Source of the DNA: Leptodactylus fallax
Lineage: Eukaryota > Chordata > Amphibia > Anura > Leptodactylidae
Assembly: GCA_947044405.1 (NCBI GenBank)
Contig: CAMRHE010000063.1
Span: forward strand, 5,823,501-5,887,500
Length of the DNA: 64,000 nt
Direction: 5' to 3'
In this document: in pieces, positions 13,295 through 23,904 of the stretch
How the letters are laid out: every line of letters starts with the position of its first letter
How positions within the stretch are numbered: the stretch's first letter is position 1
Program-made: the position numbers and the translations under genes
Notes under the pieces: generated by a model
What the model was told of the DNA's origin: nothing
Seen by the model: only the letters and a program-made list of their open reading frames with translations
Database searches by the model: none

Positions 13295-14394
13295 GTGAGT
13301 TTACTGCATAATGAATTCATATTGGGCTCAGTGTGTTCTTTATACTTTATTGATAACATGGAGGACACAATGGATTCCTTATTTTTACCAAGAGCTTTTT
13401 TGGTCATGGTTGGATGTATTGGACTGTTGTAGTCTATTAGACATCCCGAAAAGACCTTGCTTGTAGACCTTCAGATACAAATGACATACAGGGAGATTTC
13501 AACCTCTGTGCATTTAATAGATGCCTCTCACTAGGAAACCCATTGATGTCCACTAGGTTGAATACAATCCCGCCGATATCATAATACACAAGTACAACGT
13601 TACCATATTTACTCTTTTTGGAGTTATCAGAGCAGAAAAGGATTGCAATTTATTTCTCTGTACAATGATCTTATTTGTCTCCTGGTGTACAGATCCTTGT
13701 TTATTTAATTCAGGGAGAGAAAAATTCAATTTCTCTCCGAGCCGTGTTCACTCAATGAATCCAGCGCGAAGGCAGCAAGCCAGAGAGACGAAATTTATGT
13801 AAATTACATGTAATGAAAATATCTGATGGAGAAATATATACCTTGTTTCATGGATGGCTCTACAAATTCAGTTGTCTGGAATGGAGAAGATATTGATGTT
13901 TTGATCCTTCCCGCAATCCTCCATATATGAGTAATGTGCCTTAGATAATACAAGTAGAGTTGGGAGATGAATAATGGCTTATACGACTACTATGGAATTG
14001 GTAGCGTTCACATAGAGGCCCAGATTCAGTATGTTTCCATGTCTACTCACAAACTGTTTGGCTCCATGCACATGCCTGTAGTTTTGGTCCGCGCGCTTTA
14101 TTTTTTTTAGTGGCTATCACAGTGACCCATTCTTTGCTATGGGCCCATACCACGTCTTACCATACCATGGGCCAGATGCAGAACTCAGATCAGTTACAGC
14201 TCCTGTCTGTTTTGCGATATAGGCTCATTCATTGAAGTGTAAGGGTCCGTGGAGAACAAGGACGGCACATAGAGTCAACCTGTACAGTGCACACAGTCAT
14301 GCAAAGTGCCCCCTTTTCTCAAACTACAGTCCTTTTTAAACACTCCTACATGACATGGCCCATTGAAAAATCGTGGAGTAACTTACCTCTCGCC
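13295..14394. other. Low-repeat non-coding DNA
   Basis: 13,590-13,960 lacks the window's repeat words and could hold conserved non-coding sequence. 14,040-14,300 resembles a degraded MITE. No exon recognised. Confidence 0.3.
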
Positions 14395-14572
14395 AAAGAC
14401 GCAACTTGAAGCTCCAGGGCCCAATGCAAAATTTGTAATGGAGCCACCACTTACCAGGTGGTATCTATAATACTGGTGTCCTCTTAAGTTGTAGAGATGC
14501 CTTTGGGCCCCCTTAGGTTTCAGGGTTGGTAGTGATTGAGACCTCTGTACCACCTATAGTTATGCCCCTCCT
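14395..14572. repeat. Dispersed repeat family C copy
   Basis: Shares GCAACTTGAAGCTCC, GGGCCCAATGCAAAAT and TTATGCCCCTCC with copies at 21,480 and 40,915. The outer words (CAACTT... and ...TTATGCCCC) look like a short inverted pair, so a MITE is likely. Confidence 0.55.
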
Positions 14573-14639
14573 CTCACATCTCCATGTTAATGGTATTTTG
14601 TTACCTTTGAACAACTATAAGAATCCCACCTTATTCCTC

Positions 14640-15060
14640 AGACCAGTTTCTAGAGATTTCTTCATCTACGTCATGCTGTTAAAGCTCAATTTCCGGAGGT
14701 CCATCTATCTCGTCCAACACCCTAACTGGCCAAAGGGGCTAATATCACTCCTATATATGAACATTACTCAGTCTGAATTGTCTAATCCTTACCCGCGGGT
14801 TGAGGAGGATAGATGGAAAAGTATTATCCCCTCTCTTATTTGAGAGGAATGGGATGAGTCTCTGGAATCTTCTGCGGCAAATAAGCTTATCCAGCTCTAT
14901 ATACTCCATCAATGTTACCTTACACATGCTCGCCTATCTAAAATGGACAGAAGAAGCCCAACCAGGAGGCACAGATGTCAAATGTCTTCCTTCCTAGATA
15001 TTCCACCTTCACCTGTATTATAGAAAAGTGGAAGGAACTGTAGCAATTGTGCCAACTGAA
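14640..15060 (+). pseudogene. L1-like ORF2 C-terminal fragment
   Basis: With a stop in the middle, the plus strand reads RWKSIIPSLI then EEWDESLESS, LIQLYILHQCYLTHARLSKM and further. The pattern YLTxxRLxKM followed by a cysteine-bearing segment is typical of the region downstream of reverse transcriptase in L1-type non-LTR retrotransposons. Short, frameshifted and without ends. Family assignment is from pattern memory only. Confidence 0.5.
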
Positions 15061-15119
15061 AAGTTTGGTGGAAGAGGGGTCAGCCTTGGCCCCTTAGTTT
15101 CAGTGAAGGGAAATCCGAA

Positions 15120-15513
15120 CATTTAGCATGCCAAGACATTTCGGGCATTTGTGGTGGACTGACTGCTCCAGCATGATTGTGCCCCAGTGCACAAACCAAA
15201 AAGGCATGTTTGGGGCAGGGGCACTGTACAGAGTCCTGACCTTATCCCCATCCAACATCCTTGGGATGAACTGGAATGGAGATAGGAGAGTCAGGCCCTC
15301 TCAACATCAATGTCTGACCTCACAAATGCTCTTCTGGATCTTCTGAATTTCCGACACCTCCAAAATCTTCCCAGAAGAGTAGAAGATGTTCTATGTACAA
15401 AGAGGGGGGCACCTCCATATTAATACCTATGAATGGGATGTCATAAAAACTCCTGAAGGTGTAATGTAATGTGTAGGTGTCCCAATACTTCTGTATATAT
15501 AGTGTATTTCTGT
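15120..15513 (+). mobile_element. 3' remnant of a second Tc1-like transposon
   Basis: Nucleotide order matches the end of a Tc1-type transposase gene: GTGCCCCAGTGCACAAA (second Asp region), CAGAGTCCTGACCTTATCCC (PDL region), GGGATGAACTGGAATGGAG (LWDELE), TGTCTGACCTCACAAATGCT, CTTCCCAGAAGAGT. It ends with TGTCCCAATACTTCTGTATA and ATAGTGTA, a Tc1-like terminus. Many frameshifts. It belongs to a different family from 1031-2585. Confidence 0.8.
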
Positions 15514-16079
15514 TAAACATTCTGTACCTGTTAGGAGAATTTTCTTCTTTGTTGGATTCTTGTGGTTGCCAATTACTGTGACCCGGTAGTGAGGCGAGAT
15601 GACCTCCGCCAGCTGTCTCAGTTTTCCAGTTATTCCGTGCCCACCAGGTGGGGGTTTGTCGCTATAATGAGAAAAAAACCTTTAACTTACTGTTTTATGT
15701 TCATTGAACAAAATTCAACTAATTGCAAACACTTAATTCATGATATTTTTCCATAAGTGGTGGCAAATTCGCATCAACAAAGCATCATGATGTCAACACC
15801 CTCCATGTAACCCAACAAAACACAATGACAGGCCTCAGTGGTGACCCTAGACAGCTGATGTTGCTCTATGGTGGAGCCCTGAAGAGGTTCTTAAAGGCAA
15901 GTATGGGTCCCTAGCCTTGCTAGGGACAACTTTAGAGCCCATTTTCTACTAAAAGTTAGTAAAATAGGTTAATAAAGTAGATTCCAAAAATGTTCAACAC
16001 ATATCCCCCTACACAATAGTGGAAAAAAAAAAAATGTAACCCAATACTTATAGTTTAACAGCTGACCGGTGAACAGATG
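15514..16079. other. Unassigned non-coding DNA
   Basis: A short run (15,815-15,850) repeats family A wording (ACAGGCCTCAGTGGTGACC). Otherwise nothing recognised. Confidence 0.4.
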
Positions 16080-16290
16080 TCAGCCAAATGCTTGTTCAGC
16101 ATACAACTATTCCTTCTCACCCCCAAATAGACATGCACTCTCTACCTTGTTCTGATAGGGACAAGGAAGTCCTGTTGCCAGAAATCCAACATGCCCAATC
16201 CTTCTCTCCTCTGACATCAGGGGAAAGTGAGGGGGCTCCCATATGGATAAGGGGGTTCAACCAAATTAGCTGTAATGTGTATGTGAACCT
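16080..16290. repeat. Dispersed repeat family D fragment
   Basis: Contains CAACATGCCCAATCCTT and CTCCTCTGACATCAGGGGA, shared with copies near 28,200, 34,380 and 40,300 in either orientation. Confidence 0.5.
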
Positions 16291-17045
16291 TCAATTTTCT
16301 ATATCGACTACTCCACTTATGACTTAACCCAAGAGCTACAAGCCTCCAGTTTCTTCTTATCCATAGAGTACGTCACATTACCCCAAACCAATAACATGTT
16401 GTCAATGTTAAGTGAAGACGTGTGTGTTCTTGAGATTATTCTCATGTTCTTGCTCGCTTTAAATTGGCAGTCATTGTATAGACTCTGGTAAGACGGAAGA
16501 ATCAATAGGAGGCTGTTACCAATGTACAACTTCATTAAATTGATTCCCCGACCCCGAGTAATCTCAGGACTTTAATATTAATTAAGCAATATTGTCAGGC
16601 CAAAAGGTCAGTAAAGAAGCGGTTAGTGATAAGATACGGGATTATCCGTCTCATCATGGTCAAACACACGGCATGGGGTCCCTGGGGGCTTTAAAAAAAG
16701 TCATCAAATGACAAAGTGGATTAAAATAATCAACATTCATCTAAGATAGATGAGAAAAACATTGAACGTTGGGTTATGGTTTTAGTTTGAGTAATCTTAT
16801 TAAACAGATGAAAAAAAAAAAAAAAAAAAAGAAGGTTTTTAGTAAAATTATGTACAAAAAGGGGCATAGCGTTAGTGGGTGCTCGACAACTGGGTCTTCC
16901 TCAGCCCCTCCCTGTAATTTTTTCGCCATATGCCAAACCCTGGCACCAGGGACACTGCAAACCATTCGGTTGAGATGGTCCTGGTGATAAATTATTACTG
17001 ACGGTCTTGCCCTACCTGCACTATCGCCCCCCTCCAAGAAAAGGA
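16291..17045. other. Non-coding DNA with a poly(A) tract
   Basis: An A-rich run is at 16,810-16,832. No feature recognised otherwise. Confidence 0.4.
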
Positions 17046-17226
17046 AGGCTACTCCTGCTTCTGTTCATCCAAACAAAATTCTCAAGTTGGGTGATGATGT
17101 GAGGATATCAGTGTCAGAAATGGCAGCCCTAGTGGATACTGCTATCCACTGCTATATACTGCTGACACGGATATCCTCACCAAACTTGGGAATTTTGTTT
17201 GGATGAACAGAAACAGGAGTGTCCTT
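17046..17226. repeat. Large inverted repeat (hairpin), ~65-bp arms
   Basis: Left arm CTTCTGTTCATCCAAACAAA through GAGGATATCAGTGTCAG, right arm CTGACACGGATATCCTC through TTTGTTTGGATGAACAG. The arms differ at a few positions and by a short indel. The loop is about 47 bp. Confidence 0.85.
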
Positions 17227-17689
17227 CCTATTCTTGGATCCTCTTATATTTGTATTCACCCAGCTCTTTGACTGGTCAACCTGATGTCCCTCCAGCTCTC
17301 CAACCTCCATATCTAACCCACTGACTGCTCAATCCACTCAAGATTTTCAATGGCCCTCAGTGTTACATTCTGCTCTTCCAGATCTCTAATTCGAGCTTCC
17401 AGATGGACAACATGCAGTAGCGTAGCAGCCGATACGGGGCCCACCACTTTATATTTTTAAAATGGCCGTTACCTGCTAGAGTATCCCCAGCAGGTAATGG
17501 GCCCTATTTACTTACCCATCCCTGTTCCTGCACACGGCCACCTCCGCTACCCCTTCTGCCCCATGCCACATGCATCCCATATCATGTTGCTGGAACCTCC
17601 TGGAGGGTAGAAGGGGAAGCGGAGGCAGCCGTGAGCAGGAGCGGGGATCAGTAAGTAAGGCCACAGATCCGCAGCAAATGTATTTGTTT

Positions 17690-18440
17690 GGTGAACCAAG
17701 ATTCGTCTTGCGGTTACGTTCAGACTGAATATGTCCGAATTGCAACTGCTATTATTCAGACCCCAGAGTATAATGATCGGAGGCCCAGGGGAGGTGACAA
17801 ACAAAAAACAGTGTTCCTTACCTCTTGTGGACTCTGGCTCGACTCCCTGCTGTCTTTGGGGCTCTTAAGTGACATCACAGACCTCATGTGGGTCAGGCTG
17901 GCGTCACAGTGCATAATGATTAGGGATGAGCGAATCAAAGCTGCAGAAGTGGAATTTGATCCGAATTTCAGGAAATATTCGAGTCACATGGAATCCGGAT
18001 TTCCTGATGTTTCATGGTAACGAATATTTAGTAAGGACCTTTGTGACATCAGACGGTCACATGATGTTCTCTAGTGATGCGATTGGGTAGACGTGTCTTT
18101 GCTTGTTAGCAGATCCTTCCACATGAATAAAAGTTGTCCGTGCTGGAGGGAGGGAGGGAGATAGAGAGACATGACCGCGGCATCCAAGGGCTTCCACCAT
18201 TTTGCCACCCACCCCAGCTCTCTGCAGGCCGGAAATAGCTGTTTAGTCGCCGCAAATTAATTCACATCGACTAGAATCATATCGCGAAATTTGACGTAGT
18301 TGTCGAATCAAATTTTTGAAAACTTCACTCATCTCTAATAATGATGTCAGCGTAATCCACATCTGTGATGTTGTTAAAGAGGGCCACAGACAGCAGGGAG
18401 TCTCCCCATACTCTGGGGTCAAAGTATGATATAATTATAT
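17690..18440. repeat. hAT-like family A copy carrying a nested family B element
   Basis: Family A words occur on both sides (ATTCAGACCCCAGAGTATAA, AGGCCCAGGGGAGGTGACAA, TTAAGTGACATCACAGACCT; then ACAGACAGCAGGGAGTC and ATACTCTGGGGTC). They are interrupted by 17921-18337. Confidence 0.75.
17921..18337. mobile_element. hAT-like family B non-autonomous element with perfect 8-bp TSD
   Basis: 417 bp starting TAGGGATGAGCGAATC and ending CTTCACTCATCTCTA. It is flanked by ATAATGAT at 17913-17920 and 18338-18345, an exact 8-bp duplication as made by hAT transposases. The interior has ACCGCGGCATCCAAGGGCTT and CCATTTTGC, shared with 44,445-44,966 in inverse orientation. No coding sequence. Confidence 0.88.
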
Positions 18441-19029
18441 AATAGTTCATGGGTGTATTTGCAACAAATACCATATGGGCCACTGTCAGACATACTGCAT
18501 GCAGGGGCCGCTATGGGACATTACAGTGTATGTAAATGGGGCATTAAAGCATGTAGAGGCCCAAGTCAAAAGTTTGCTATGGGGCCCAGACTTTGCTAGT
18601 TATGCCACTACTTATACCTGCCACAGTGGTATTCACCCTGGACCTCTTGCTCAGTAGTGCAGACATATAACATACTGTGCACTGAAGTAAATGGACAATC
18701 TTGCTAGTCATTATCCAAATTCCAGTAAAGTAGTTAAATAAAGTAAGTACTTACAGGTAGGTTCACTCCTGCTCACCAACTCTACTTAGACTCCAGCCTC
18801 ATAGTGGAGCATGCTCAGTGAGTCTTTGGCTTCTATATAAAGCACCTGGACACGATAAACTCCTCCCCTCAATAAGGTGCAAAGCAAAGCGGAAAAAAAG
18901 GGCTTTGAATAGTGTCAGTAGTTCTAACACAAGCTGCACACACAAAAGCTACCCACTTCTCCAGTTTCTTGGCGTAGAGCGATGATATTGAGGTGCACAT
19001 ATAGCGCCAAACATGCGTTACAATCAGGT
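18441..19029. other. Non-coding DNA with a family C scrap
   Basis: 18,556-18,612 resembles family C (AGGCCCAAGTCAAAAGTTTG, TATGGGGCCCAGA). Nothing else recognised. Confidence 0.4.
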
Positions 19030-19256
19030 AGGAACTGATGGAGATTTCCATTCTAACCGATGCCAGAAAACTTGCAAGAGTTATAATAAACCAGTCGGGC
19101 TAAGATATCCCCCGCCTTGGCCTGCCCAAATCCTCAATGTGGTGGGCAGGGCGCGGATGGGGGCAAGCCAAATTGGCGGATGCCTCGGCCCGACTAATTC
19201 ATTATAACTCTTGCCAGTTTTGAGTTAGAATGGAAATCTCCATCAATTCTAACCTG
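19030..19256. repeat. Palindromic MITE-like element
   Basis: Left arm TGATGGAGATTTCCATTCTA then TTGCAAGAGTTATAAT and CAGTCGGGC, right arm GGCCCGACTAATTCATTATA, ACTCTTGCCAG and TAGAATGGAAATCTCCATCA. Arms of ~65 bp are in inverse order with a ~100-bp spacer. Confidence 0.8.
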
Positions 19257-19544
19257 GCGAAGATTTCCATTCTGGCGCTTGGACGTCCGATAGATTTACG
19301 AAGATCTCCAGTTCCCTGCACCAGTTGGGGTGTACAGTACAGTACGCCAGTGACAATAAATTTGCTTCAGTAAATATTGGGTTGTCTTTATACTTACTAG
19401 ATTGTCATCAGCTCCTGTAGTCACCTGAGGTCCACTTTTTGGCCAATGGCCTCCAATCCTCCAATCTTGACCAGGACAAGAGGTTTATGTTATTGTGATT
19501 TATTGAAAGGTCCAATAATATGTGAATACATTGTGTGGCTCCTC

Positions 19545-20972
19545 CATTGTGATGTCCATGTTGTGTCGTTCCTTGTGATGTCCATGTTGTGTCGTTCCTG
19601 GTGATGTCCATGTTTTGTCGTTCCTGGTGATGTCCATGTTGTGTCGTTCCTTGTGATGTCCATGTTTTGTCGTTCCTGGTGATGTCCATGTTGTGTCGTT
19701 CCTTGTGGTGTCCATGTTGTGTCGTTCCTTGTGATGTCCATGCTATGTCGTTCCTTGTGATGTCCATGTTGTGTCGTTCCTTGTGATGTCCATGTTGTGT
19801 CGTTCCTGGTGATGTTCATGTTGTGTCGTTCCTTGTGATGTCCATGTTGTGTCGTTCCTTATGATGTCCATGTTGTGTCGTTCCTTGTGATGTCCATGCT
19901 ATGTTGTTCCTTGTGATGTCCATGTTGTGTCGTTCCTTGTGATGTCCATGCTGTGTCGTTCCTTGTGATGTCCATGTTTTGTCGTTCCTGGTGATGTCCA
20001 TGTTGTGTCGTTCCTTGTGATGTCCTTTCTATGTCATTCCTTGTGATGTCCATGCTATGTCGTTCCTTGTGATGTCCATGTTGTGTCGTTCCTTGTGATG
20101 TCCATGTTGTGTCGTTCCTTGTGATGTCCATGTTGTGTCGTTCCTGGTGATGTCCATGTTTTGTCGTTCCTGGTGATGTCCATGTTGTGTCGTTCCTTGT
20201 GATGTCCATGTTTTGTCGTTCCTGGTGATGTCCATGTTGTGTCGTTCCTGTGGTGTCCATGTTGTGTCGTTCCTTGTGATGTCCATGCTATGTCGTTCCT
20301 TGTGATGTCCATGTTGTGTCGTTCCTTGTGATGTCCATGTTGTGTCGTTCCTGGTGAGGTCCATGTTGTGTCGTTCCTTGTGATGTCCATGTTGTGTCGT
20401 TCCTTGTGATGTCCATGTTGTGTCGTTCCTTGTGATGTCCATGTTGTGTCGTTCCTTGTGATGTCCATGCTATGTTGTTCCTTGTGATGTCCATGTTGCG
20501 TCGTTCCTTGTGATGTCCATGCTGTGTCGTTCCTTGTGATGTCCATGTTGTGTCGTTCCTTGTGATGTCCATGTTGTGTCGTTCCTTGTGATGTCCATGT
20601 TGTGTCGTTCCTTGTGATGTCCATGTTGTGTTGTTCCTTGTGATGTCCATGTTGTGTCATTCCTGGTGATGTCCATGTTGTGTCATTCCTGGTGATGTCC
20701 ATGCTATGTCGTTCCTTGTGATGTCCATGTTGTGTCGTTCCTTGTGATGTCCATGTTGTGTCATTCCTGGTGATGTCCATGTTGTGTCATTCCTGGTGAT
20801 GTCCATGCTATGTCGTTCCTTGTGATGTCCATGTTGTGTCGTTCCTGGTGATGTCCATGCTGTGTCGTTCCTTGTGATGTCCATGTTGTGTCATTCCTGG
20901 TGATGTCCATGCTAAGTCGTTCCTTGTGATGTCCAAGTTGTGTCGTTCCTGGTGATGTCCATGTTGTGTCGC
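19545..20972. repeat. 26-bp minisatellite, ~55 copies
   Basis: The unit can be read as TGTGATGTCCATGTTGTGTC plus GTTCCT; the period is 26 bp throughout about 1.43 kb. Variants alternate at three places (TTGTG/TGGTG, TTGTG/CTATG/TTTTG, GTCGTT/GTCATT). Three units make 78 bp (26 codons), which explains the long minus-strand frames of 120-241 codons with MDITRND repeats. These are not taken as genes. Confidence 0.97.
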
Positions 20973-21479
20973 CCCATCGTATTCCGGGTAATTACAAATT
21001 CTAAGACAAACGTCTGATACTTTTTAATTCACTATTAGCATAGTAAAGGGCGAGCGTAAATTCATTCAAGGAAACTATACATTTTTAATAAGTTCATTTG
21101 CAAATCATAGCCTTGTATACTCATTTACCTGCTCCAGAATGGGAAGACAGATGGATCCTTGTGGTGTCTCCATCCCATAAATTTTGCTTTTAAAGGTTAA
21201 GTGCAGAGATCGTAAATTACCTGATATACACATACGAGTCTGCAGAAGAGCCGACTGTCGCAGGGTAAGAAATGAAGACGGCAAAAGTCTCGGCTATGGA
21301 AAAACAGCTGGTAAACAGTTATTTGCATAAAATAATTTGTGTCTCTTTATGATGTGGTGATAATGGCGACTTATCATACTCAGTTATGTCATTCCAGTCT
21401 ATGGCTCCCTCTCGCTATGTCAACATAGTCAATGTCAGCCATTAGTCTTGGATGCCCAATGCTCCTCGCATAGATTATA
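20973..21479. other. Low-repeat non-coding DNA
   Basis: No repeat words or exon signals recognised. Confidence 0.4.
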
Positions 21480-21664
21480 TGGGCCTCAAGGAACACGAAG
21501 CTCCTGGTCAGCAATGCAAAATCTGTACCAGGCCCCCCTACTACAATATATTATTTATAGTAATGGTCTCCATATATTGGGAAGAGACACCTTATGGGCC
21601 CCCCAAGGCTCCTGGGCAGAGATGTGACTGCACCTTCAGCACCCCCTCAAGTTACACCCCTGAT
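21480..21664. repeat. Dispersed repeat family C copy
   Basis: Contains GAAGCTCCTGGTCAGCAATG, CAAAATCTGTACCAGGCCCC, TTATGGGCCCCCCAAGGCTC and the end CAAGTTACACCCCTG. Confidence 0.65.
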
Positions 21665-21713
21665 CATGATACTAGATGACGGACAGACAGTAATGGACAA
21701 GGACTGACCAGGA

Positions 21714-21935
21714 TAGAGATCAGCGAGCTGTTGAGAGCAAACTGGATTTGTCCCGAATTTTCCAAAAGTTTTAGGTTCGTCCTGAACCTGAAACTTTTGG
21801 ATTTCAACACCCATGAATGACTGTTATATTTTGGGATCTCTTCGGACCTCTTGGGTGATGTCACAGGCCCGGGGGAACTCTTAAGCCCAATCACAAAGGG
21901 TGCGGCAAAGTCATGATGCTTGCATTAAGGCGATG
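21714..21935. repeat. hAT-like family A fragment
   Basis: Begins TAGAGATCAGCGAGCTG. The interior has TTTTAGGTTCGTCCTGAACC, TATATTTTGGGATCTCTTCG and GGTGATGTCACAGGCCCGGG. The right end is missing. Confidence 0.6.
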
Positions 21936-22175
21936 GCTACTCAGTGAATTCCATCATACGACCAAAGATCGCAGGGTTGTCCTGCAACTCCTTCACTAAT
22001 GTTAGAGAGGTCGCTTAGCAACCCCTTGTGAGCCGTGACCACAACATCGAAAAAGGGTTGAGCAGTGTTCCACTAAAAATCAGTCGCAGCACACTAGTGG
22101 TCACAAGGTAACTCCATTTACTAGCATTAGAGAAGGACCTGAAGGTTGACCCAGAAATGTTTCGTTGTGAAGGGA

Positions 22176-23056
22176 GTTCTGCAGCAACTGAGGTGTGTAT
22201 TATGATGTTCTGCAGCAGCTGAGGTGTGTATTATGATGTCCTGCAGCAGCTGAGGTGTGTATTATGATGTCCTGCAGCAGCTGAGGTGTGTATTATGATG
22301 TTCTGCAGCAACTGAGGTGTGTATTATGATGTCCTGCAGCAGCTGAGGTGTGTATTATGATGTTCTGCAGCAGCTGAGGTGTGTATTATGAGATTCTGCA
22401 GTAGCTGAGGTGTCTATTATGAAGTTCTGCAGCAGCTGAGGTGTGTATTATGATGTTCTGCAGCAACTGAGGTGTGAATTATGAGGTTCTGCAGCAGCTG
22501 AGGTGTGTATTATGAGGTTCTGCAGCAGCTGAGGTGTGTATTATGAGGTTCTGCAGCAGCTGAGGTGTGTATTATGAGGTTCTGCAGCAGCTGAGGTGTG
22601 TATTATGATGTTCTGCAGTAGCTGAGGTGTGTATTATGAGGTTCTGCAGAAGCTGAGGTGTGTATTATGAGGTTCTGCAGCAGCTGAGGTGTGTATTATG
22701 AGGTTCTGAAGCAGCAGAGGTGTGTATTATGAGGTTCTGCAGCAGAGGTGTGTATTATGAGGTTCTGCAGCAGCTGAGGTGTGTATTATGATGTTCTGCA
22801 GCAGCTGAGGTGTGTATTATGATGTTCTGCAGCAGCTGAGGTGTGTATTATGATGTTCTGCAGCAGCTGAGGTGTGTATTATGATGTTCTGCAGCAGCTG
22901 AGGTGTGTATTATGATGTTCTGCAGCAGCTGAGGTGTGTATTATGAGGTTCTGCAGCAGCTGAGGTGTGTATTATGATGTTCTGCAGCAGCTGAGATGTG
23001 TATTATGATGTTCTGCAGCAGCTGAGGTGTGTATTATGATGTTCTGCAGCAGCTGA
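22176..23056. repeat. 31-bp minisatellite, ~28 copies
   Basis: The unit combines GTTCTGCAGCAGCTGAGG and TGTGTATTATGAT. Each unit carries CTGCAG and CAGCTG palindromes. One copy near 22,735 lacks the second CAGCTG portion. It has stops in all frames, so no long open frame arises. Confidence 0.97.
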
Positions 23057-23904
23057 GTATATACTATACACTGCAGCTCTTCAACAACCCCCTTTATATA
23101 CTCAGGGGGAGGAAATCTCCCGGAATGATCGGCGACACCGTTACTGCAGGATGAGATAAGCAGCGCCTGGTATCTCCGCTCTTCTCTGTTTAGTTCTCCA
23201 GTTTCTGACTTCAGGATGTGATACGGATATTATTTACAAACATGACAATGGACTATTTCTCCTAGATATATGTTACACTCCATTGACGCAGGCGGTCTCG
23301 TATTCCTGTGCAGTATTACTAATATATACAGTACATGAAAGCCTAGCCGGCCCCTCCTCTCCTGACTTCTACTTCTGCTCTCTCACCTTCCTCCTCCGAA
23401 CATGAAAGGCAGTGTCCGGTAAGATTTATCTGCCTGGGTGAATCTCCCGGGGACTCGAGAACTGCGACCTGCTGCTCATTATTCCTATACATCTCAGTAT
23501 CCATCACTCCTCATATTGTACCTGTCTCCATCTTACAGTAATTGCTATACCGAGACTATGCAAAACGTTATGTATCATCTCATATAAGATGAACACTCTC
23601 AATAAACTGCAGGCAGAATAGGACCGAGGGCGGATTTAATTACCGTAAATCTACCAGCTGAGGGGAAAAAAATTAGGTGCAGAGGTGAAAAGTCAAAGAG
23701 ATAGAAGTAGATGAAAAATCAGTCCATAGTTCTGACATTGCTCTGTTCATTTTTTATTGAGTAAAGTGATGGAAATTGAAGTGGTTGTACGGGATTACAT
23801 GATTTCTTGATGAAACAGCTCCACTACTTTCCACAGGTTGTGTCTGGTATTGCAATTTAGTTCTGTTAAAGGGAATAGAGCTGTGCCACAATTTCTAAGA
23901 GCAT
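23057..23904. other. Low-repeat spacer between two minisatellites
   Basis: 23,080-23,640 has balanced composition without repeat words or recognisable exon. It could contain regulatory DNA, unproven. Confidence 0.3.

Noticed and set aside
19408..20884. Long minus-strand frames of MDITRND repeats (up to 241 codons)
   Set aside because: They are translations of a 26-bp minisatellite; three overlapping frames are open, there are no flanking splice or promoter signals, and units are not codon-conserved.
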